Shown piece by piece: positions 58,447 to 64,000 of a stretch of 64,000 bases of DNA. The notes beneath the pieces were generated by a model that ran no database searches, was not told the origin of the DNA, and worked only from the letters and a program-made list of their open reading frames with translations. Position 1 is the stretch's first letter. Each line of letters begins with the position of its first letter. The translations under genes and the position numbers were made by a program. The DNA comes from Steromphala cineraria (taxonomy: Eukaryota; Mollusca; Gastropoda; Trochida; Trochidae), in the NCBI GenBank assembly GCA_916613615.1, contig OU744725.1:69652754-69716753 (forward strand), in the 5' to 3' direction.

Positions 58447-59424
58447 ATTTTGAGAGTGGTATTTTTCTCTTCGTTTAACTTCTCAATTAATTTAATAAGA
58501 TAATTTTCCTGTGTTTTCAAAAGTTGTAATGTTGGCTGTTGGAGCTCACCATCAATACGAAAATTGTGTATCCGCCCATTGCAAATTTTAGTAAAGAATT
58601 AATCTAAATTGCAAATATTTATAAAACCAGTAATGCTTTAGCAACTAAGTTATACATCTGGGAACACTTTGGCTAAGGAAGGGAATCATTTCATGCTTAT
58701 ATTACAATGCAAACATAATTGAAAACCTCCAACTGTTACCAATTAACACCATTTAAGCAGATACGCGTGATCAGCGAAGCATGTCACAAAATTCCTCAGC
58801 TTTTGCTATTTTCAAACGTTGCAGGAACAATGGGTAATTATTTATGTTAAAGTAATCTTGAATATATTTCTGTAAAGAAGAGAATTTCGTCTCTGTATCG
58901 CGAACCTTGAATTTTGGAACACATAAGTAAAAATATATTATTATGCCTGTTAAATATACCCTGTTCAGCAAGATCTGATCATGATATACATGTTTTTAAG
59001 GGGAGAAATGTATTTGGAAATGCAATTTGTAAAAACGACCAGGAACAAACACATATTGATTTAAATTGAAATGAAAAATAGCATCGTAAAGAGCATATAT
59101 TTATCTTTATACTTTGAACCTTGAATTTTGGGTAGTTGCAAGGGTTATTTAGTGACATGAGTTTAAAGACCAACTCCTTCAGTAATCATCTACAAACTTA
59201 TTTCTCTATCCGGAGAGATTCTCGCGCATGCGCAAAAGGGGGTGAGTATAATAGCTGGTAATGATGCCGCCCATTGAATATATTATATATTCATACACTC
59301 TTAATTAGTAAAACATAAGTAATTATTCACATGTTTTGGTTATACTTTTAAATAAATAAAGTAAATAATTACTAAATGATATATGATTTATAAACCTAAT
59401 AACTAAGTCATTCTTCCTTTACAG
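58447..59424. other. non-coding stretch upstream of the three-exon gene
   Basis: No gene recognised. A splice acceptor (CATTCTTCCTTTACAG, ending 59424) just before the first coding exon suggests that an upstream non-coding exon lies in or beyond this stretch. Confidence 0.4.
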
Positions 59425-59442
59425 TCCTTTCCGTTAGAAATC

Positions 59443-59724
59443 ATGCGCACTTTCTGGAAGTGGAAAGACACCAGAGAGAAGAGAGACATGGCTATGGAAC
59501 AGATACAGTGGTTTCCCTCTGTCATTGTTATGTGCTGGGTTTCCACGGCACTCTCAGCTACAGAGTTCCCTCCCTTAGCTGGAGTTCTCATGTGCAAGAA
59601 GAAATGCCTCGGTACAAAAGCCTGTGAACGCTTCGCATATTCGTCTTTGACCTTCACATGCTATCTACAAGGTGACGCCATTCCATCGTTTGAGATCGAT
59701 TTACACAAGATGAATATTAGCAAG
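59443..59724 (+). CDS. secreted PAN-like/beta-propeller-like protein, coding exon 1
   Basis: First of three coding exons of a predicted 382-residue protein (282 + 85 + 782 nt). The exon encodes 94 residues. A hydrophobic stretch WFPSVIVMCWVSTALSA (about 23-39) fits a signal peptide, most naturally from an internal Met at 16 or 18 rather than Met1. Four cysteines follow (C51, C55, C61, C73) in an order C-x3-C-x5-C-x2-F-x-Y-...-C-Y-L, like the core of a PAN/Apple module that binds proteins or sugars outside the cell. The donor AAG|GTTGGT at 59725 ends in phase 0. A later, stronger-looking donor at 59756 would put exon 2 in a frame with a stop, so I prefer the first. Confidence 0.72.
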
Positions 59725-59812
59725 GTTGGTATTGTTAATCTGTTGAAATTGATCAGTAAGAAGTGTCGTATTGAAATATGACCTTTTTGACAATGTGACG
59801 CCATGAATCATG

Positions 59813-60114
59813 CATTCTCTCCCCACAGAGGCAGATCAAGTCATGTTGATTTAGCCTCTGTTATATTACGCCGAGATAGAATGGGAGATCAGCGACGCTG
59901 TTCTTAAATCATCGTTTTGGCTACTAAATCAAGGCAAACGCATTGTGATTTGAACCACCCTTTCCATGCGAGCGGTGTCATTTGCTAAACATTTTCAAAT
60001 AGATTGTATTGCAGTTTTTGTCCGCCAGGGGAAACTGCCGGAACCCACGGATTTCGGCGTAATAGAACAGAGGCTAAATCAACATGACTTGATCTGCATC
60101 TGTGGGGAGAGAAT
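59813..60114. mobile_element. 9-bp-TSD MITE-family copy in intron 1
   Basis: The ends CATTCTCTCCCCACAGAGGC and GATCTGCATCTGTGGGGAGA are inverted, as in the 56191 copy, with shared internal words CGCCAGGGGAAACTGCCGGA and GATTTCGGCGTAATAGAACA. The flanks do not match each other, and the right flank is retrotransposon sequence. It therefore either inserted into that element with later deletion, or recombination has joined two insertions. Confidence 0.8.
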
Positions 60115-60117
60115 ATG

Positions 60118-60336
60118 ATTCCAGAGACAGAGACCCAAGTACAACTGCATAGTTACGTGCACGCTACTCCTTATGTGCCAAATGACAAGCAGACATCCCA
60201 GGATGTTTTGCTAAGACCTCATAATGATACTCTGACAAAGAGCGTCCAATCACCCCAACAACCAGAGACACTGCGGCGCTCTAACCGAGTCACCATAGCT
60301 CCCGAGCTCTTGACCTATAGACTGTGTGTGTCTTGA
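60118..60336 (+). pseudogene. C-terminal tail of an LTR-retrotransposon polyprotein
   Basis: The last about 72 codons of a frame ending PETLRRSNRVTIAPELLTY before TGA at about 60334. A R-R-S-x-R-x-x-x-P-x-L-L-x-Y ending is the usual tail of Ty3/gypsy-type pol downstream of integrase. Everything upstream is missing at the MITE junction. It is followed about 200 bp later by a polypurine tract and LTR. Confidence 0.6.
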
Positions 60337-60543
60337 TCTAAAAACTGTCAAACGACTGTTTTGACTCTATTCATTTTTCAATGACTCTAGGTTTTATGTT
60401 TTGAAGTTAAAGAATTCTAGTTGCATATGTGGAAGTCATACTCCATTCAAAAGATTTTAAATGAGTTAAAGTGACATCAAGATTTTTACGTAAAGAATAC
60501 GTTTTTATTTCAAGTTAACTTCCAAATCTTTAAAGGGGAGAAA

Positions 60544-60752
60544 TGTAATGTATTACATAACGTACGTAACTATCACTATATAAAGCAGCTAAATTAATGT
60601 TCCCTTAGACGAGTTAATTCAGTGCTCCCTGTTCATGTATGGGTGCAGGAAACATGGCGACCATGTGCTATCACGTTGTCTGTACATTCTGATTCTATCT
60701 ACTCCCAGTTGAGTCCAGTTCTGCACAACCTGGCTCCTGCTTCAAACATACA
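60544..60752 (+). mobile_element. probable 3' LTR of a Ty3/gypsy-like element
   Basis: A purine tract AAAGGGGAGAAA (60532-60543) immediately precedes TGTAATGTATTACA, the expected LTR start. A TATATAAAG box lies at about 60577-60585. The end is not certain; ATACA at about 60748-60752 would give TGT...ACA termini and a length near 209 bp. No second LTR was found, so the boundary is approximate. Confidence 0.5.
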
Positions 60753-61158
60753 ATTCTGAGAAGTTGTCAATTGTGGCCATGACGCGCTGTCTAATGTCGT
60801 ATGTGTGTTGGTGTTTTTCATGATGGAATGCAAGGTCTTAGTACTTATATGTTATATAATGTTTACCTTGTTAGTCTTTTAAGTCTTTAAGTGTGTCACC
60901 AGTTTTTGAATACCTTCATCCCAATCTTAGATACTAGGATAGGAAACTCCGAAAAACAGAAATCAGGCGCTACTTGTAGTTGCTAGCAGTTATGCAGGTT
61001 CAAAATACGTTTTACTAGAATCACCAAATCTGTTGATGTCTATTAAGACTAGATTATATATGATTAAACCCTGAACCATCCTCTCAATGGTATTTAAAAT
61101 ATAATATTTTGTTCATTAAGATGTGTCTCAACTGCAACGTTATGTCCACTGTTTTCAG

Positions 61159-61243
61159 GAGGATCTGATCCAAACAGATGCGAGCTGCAGTCCAGGGGAC
61201 AGAATCATTCGCACTAGACAGGGCTTCACACGCTGTGTCTCAG
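61159..61243 (+). CDS. same gene, coding exon 2
   Basis: The acceptor GTTTTCAG ends at 61158 and the donor CAG|GTGAGT starts at 61244, both strong. The 85-nt exon reads EDLIQTDASCSPGD then RIIRTRQGFTRCVS, with two cysteines (C104, C120 of the joined protein), and ends in phase 1. It is too short to be seen by open-frame length alone; the phase match on both sides is the main support. Confidence 0.72.
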
Positions 61244-61540
61244 GTGAGTGAACTAATTGACTTACTCCATCAGGCCTTCGCGAAAATATACCAGTTGTTT
61301 CAAAAAAATGTCTATTAAAGGAAAATTAAATTTTTTTATATTGCCATCAGGCTGACGCAGAGTGTTGGTAGCTGATTGTCTCAATACATGGCGTCAATAA
61401 GTCTCAATGCATGATACTTGTAATGAAATAACTTTAAAAGTTTAAGTTATAATATCTCAAATGACCAGTTCATCAGTTTTTCACGACTCTAGGCTTTGAA
61501 TGACTCTTGATTTACTCGAAGCGAGTCTCAAACTAATTAA

Positions 61541-61881
61541 GAGGGGCAGTGGCACTTTTTAGGGGGAATATAAGGTGATGTCAGGAAAATGAAATTAAAG
61601 GTTCCAATTGAAAGACAACGTATTTAAACTAAATGAAGCAGAAATTAATCACACATGTAATGTAAAGTTCAGCCATGGGATTCCCTTTTCCTGGAAAATG
61701 AATAAAAGGTGTCCACACAAAAATGGCCGCCAATGGACATGTGAAATTATGTAATTTGTTCTCTGACTCCGGATGATTGTTTTGTGTACTGAGGTTTTTG
61801 ACACTGTATAAAATAATAAACATACAATTATCACTGAAAAATTGAAAATATAAAATTTTCAAAAAACCTGCTACTGCCCCA
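61541..61881. mobile_element. TTAA-type MITE, copy 3, in intron 2
   Basis: TTAA at 61537-61540 precedes GAGGGGCAGTGGCAC; the right end is CTGCTACTGCCCCA followed by TTTA. The body matches the copy inside the LINE in the opposite orientation. It lies in intron 2 (61244-62256) of the three-exon gene; the rest of that intron has no recognised feature. Confidence 0.8.
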
Positions 61882-62256
61882 TTTAGGGTGGACGGCTTTA
61901 GATAAGTTTACCTTGTACCCTCAGCTAGTACCATCTGATTACCATTTAATTACCTTAATTTGTACCACTTTGTGCTATGTCGTTTTATCTAGAACCATCA
62001 GCTTCTAACATCATTCTACCGTGTACCCTTGTACTCGAAACCGAGTATTTCACTGTAAGATTAGTATAGATATTGCAGCGTCTTTATGAGACATCTGTTC
62101 TCTTGTTACTATGGCAACAGGGTACGATATTTGTACTCCTGAGAGGTTTAAGCCGCGAGGTAGAACGTAACCAACCATCAGCCAATCAGAAACAAGAATT
62201 TAATAGTATATTAAGATAATGATGCAGGTTTAAAATTCATAAACCTTTTTTGGCAG

Positions 62257-63038
62257 CCGTGAAGAGCAACATTGAAACTAGGATGCACCGGGTCAAGGCA
62301 AGTCGAGTCCTGATAACTGATCTGTCGAGCGAGAGCATCCTGCAAATAGACTTACAGCAGAACGAGCCGAGGGTACGACCCTACTTGAACAATGGGATGT
62401 CTTTTTCCTTGCTGTACAGCCGTCTCACCAACTCCACATACATGTACATGCTAAATGATGATACGGTCATTGTGTCTAAACTGGACAGTTTGAAGCGGGA
62501 CAGGATCATTCAAGTAAACAGTAGGGGTGTCATGGCACTTGATGCACAGAGGGACTGGATTCTGATATTTCTGATATATCAAAGTAGTTCAAAGGGCATT
62601 TTCAAAATTGTCGGGGAAACTATGACAAGAATGTTCATGACGAAAGTCATGTATGTAAATGAAATGGCGGTTTGTTCAAAGAGTCAGGTTATTTATCTTC
62701 TTTGTGAAAAGAATATCATCCCTTTCACTTACTCTGGCAAGAGAAATGACATTATAAGGTCGGAAAATGGGGTTGCCCTGTCCTTAGATCCACAAAGTAA
62801 ATACCTTTATTACAATGCAGTGGCTAATAACTATGTATTTAGATATAACACTGAAACCAAGAAAACAGACCATTTCATTCAAACATCCAAAATTACTAGA
62901 GACATCGTGGTCGATTCTGATAGTTTATATACGATACAGGATACCGATATTGTTATTTATTCACTATCCACCAGAATTGAAACTAAAACAATAAACGTTA
63001 GGCATAATGAGCCATTTGTTCTCTGTCTTGTGTTCTAG
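62257..63038 (+). CDS. same gene, coding exon 3 (beta-propeller-like region)
   Basis: The acceptor CCTTTTTTGGCAG ends at 62256. The split codon G|CC completes an Ala and the frame runs 260 residues to TAG at 63036-63038. The exon has repeated blade-like strands: SRVLITDLSSESILQIDLQ, YMYMLNDDTVIVSKLDS, RGVMALDAQRDWILIFLIYQ, GVALSLDPQSKYLYYNAV and RDIVVDSDSLYTIQDTDIV. The D-P-x-x-x-x-LYY and V-D-S-x-x-LY patterns resemble YWTD/LDLR-B or NHL propeller repeats. No transmembrane segment follows, so the product is probably secreted. Its biological role is unknown. Confidence 0.75.
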
Positions 63039-63059
63039 AATGGTGGACGCAGTTAATTT

Positions 63060-64000
63060 ATATGATCTCGTTTAAGAAATGTGCATATTATTTTCTTGAG
63101 CTCATCAATGAAATTTTTTTGAGGGTTTAGGAGGGCTGAAAATTTATGAACAAGAGTTAAAATTGCTAAAGATTTATTTACCTTTTTTCCGAATAAATGT
63201 TAAGCTTCTCCTCCCCAATTAGCTAGTAATCTGTTGATGAAATCTAAGCGTTTTCTTGTGTTTATTATCCACAAGTCGTTCAAAGAAGAGTTGAGAAGCA
63301 TTCTTAAATTTTCAAAATACCCACTGTGCCCGTCAAGATAAGGCCAATGACTTATGTGATTGCACCTATCTATAAAGCTTTTGTTGTGTTTATCTTCATT
63401 TTCAGTCCTGACATTTCATATAATTTGTTAAGTGTTTGTACTGCAGCATTAAGGCTTTTGTCAGAACCATCAAGATAAAGTTGAGTATTGTCATGAAAAT
63501 GCCAATTTTGGCATTTTATATTTGACCTTAACATAATGCTTAGTATTTCAACAGCAGCAATTAAAAGGTAAGGTGAGACATTACCTCTTTCCTGTTCGAT
63601 AAAGGCTGACATATGACCACTATTAATAACAGCTGCTGTATTATTACCTGACATATGACCATTATTAATAACAGCTGCTGTATTATTACCTGACATATGA
63701 TCATTATTGATAACAGCTGCTGTATTATTACCTATTTTGAATTTGAATGCATTTTAAAATATTTGTCACAAATACAAATGCTTTCATTACCTCAATTATG
63801 AGTTGTTAAGAGAGAGTATAAAGTGTTTTTGTTCAAAATCAATCAATAGCAAATGTTTATTCATTTTTTTAGTTTCAAAGAATACACCCATGCAACTTCC
63901 GGGTAAAAATCTTGTTTGATTTTCATGAATTTTGCTTCTATGTTGATATAACCTTGTTTGCAGTGCATGTCCTAATAACTTTGTATAAGGAGCTCCATTC
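63060..64000 (-). pseudogene. fossil Tx1/L1-like LINE RT, running off the window
   Basis: On the minus strand, scattered frames give recognisable RT pieces in the correct order: from 64000, YTKLLGHALQTRLY; at about 63840, KHLLLIDFEQKHF (motif A with the catalytic Asp context decayed); at about 63590-63370, ERGNVSPYLLIAAVEILSIM, LYLDGSDKSLNAAVQTLN and SGLKMKINTTKAL; and at about 63100-63180, LLNPQKNFIDELKK. The same segments occur in order in the LINE at 33233-37123, so this is an older relative. Multiple stops and a 42-bp tandem insertion make it non-functional. Confidence 0.75.
63608..63733. repeat. three tandem 42-bp repeats within the fossil LINE
   Basis: Three near-identical copies of a unit starting CTGACATATGACCATTATTA and ending CTGCTGTATTATTAC. 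The length is divisible by 3, so the minus strand reads a 14-residue repeat (NNTAAVINNGHMSG type) in the RT relic. Confidence 0.9.

Larger units (their letters stand above)
59725..61158 (+). other. intron 1 of the three-exon gene, loaded with transposons
   Basis: A 1434-bp intron from GT at 59725 to AG at 61158. It contains a MITE (59813-60114), directly followed by the 3' end of a Ty3/gypsy-like retrotransposon with LTR (60118-60752). The rest has no recognised feature. Confidence 0.65.

Overview
The window looks like eukaryotic, metazoan nuclear DNA, most likely from a mollusc and possibly a gastropod such as an abalone. It is AT-rich and gene-poor. It holds genes with GT-AG introns, an intron-free-CDS class A GPCR, tRNA-derived SINE heads, degraded GTGAGTGAGTGAG-type dispersed repeats and a tandem-repeat-cored element of the kind common in molluscs. 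Species assignment is inference from repeat character; no ribosomal or mitochondrial marker is present.

Two host genes can be supported. A rhodopsin-like GPCR of 394 aa lies at 22922-24106 (+). A three-exon gene at 59443-63038 (+) encodes a predicted secreted protein of about 382 aa with a small cysteine-rich PAN/Apple-like module and a YWTD/NHL-like beta-propeller-type region; its exon phases join cleanly (0, then 1).

Almost everything else recognisable is mobile or repetitive DNA. From left to right: a Mutator-like inverted-repeat element with target duplications (3001-3426, second copy 15771-16207); TTAA-flanked MITEs (4605, 42379, 53884, 61541); MITEs with 9-bp target duplications (7732, 51489, 52499, 56191, 59813); a TIR element (9976-10584); a fossil LINE end (14990-15235); a GC-rich DIRS-type tyrosine-recombinase retrotransposon with inverted termini and internal complementary region (17513-21655); a SINE (25111-25436); a Helitron/pearl-like tandem-core element (27152-28672); a Tx1/L1-like LINE (33233-37123); a second LINE (41006-46104) inserted in a 54-bp satellite; a Tc1-like relic (57976-58446); a Ty3/gypsy tail with LTR (60118-60752); and a fossil LINE running off the right edge.

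The most interesting structure is at 29.0-55.0 kb. Segment 29.0-32.2 kb is repeated, diverged, as 38.1-39.8 plus 53.2-55.0 kb. At the point where the first copy has one unit-like sequence, the second copy has grown a 54-bp satellite array of roughly 6.8 kb, later split by a 5'-truncated LINE, which was itself later broken by a TTAA MITE. The array is open in one reading frame for up to 906 codons. My reading is that this is a by-product of a period divisible by three rather than a gene, but it deserves a test.
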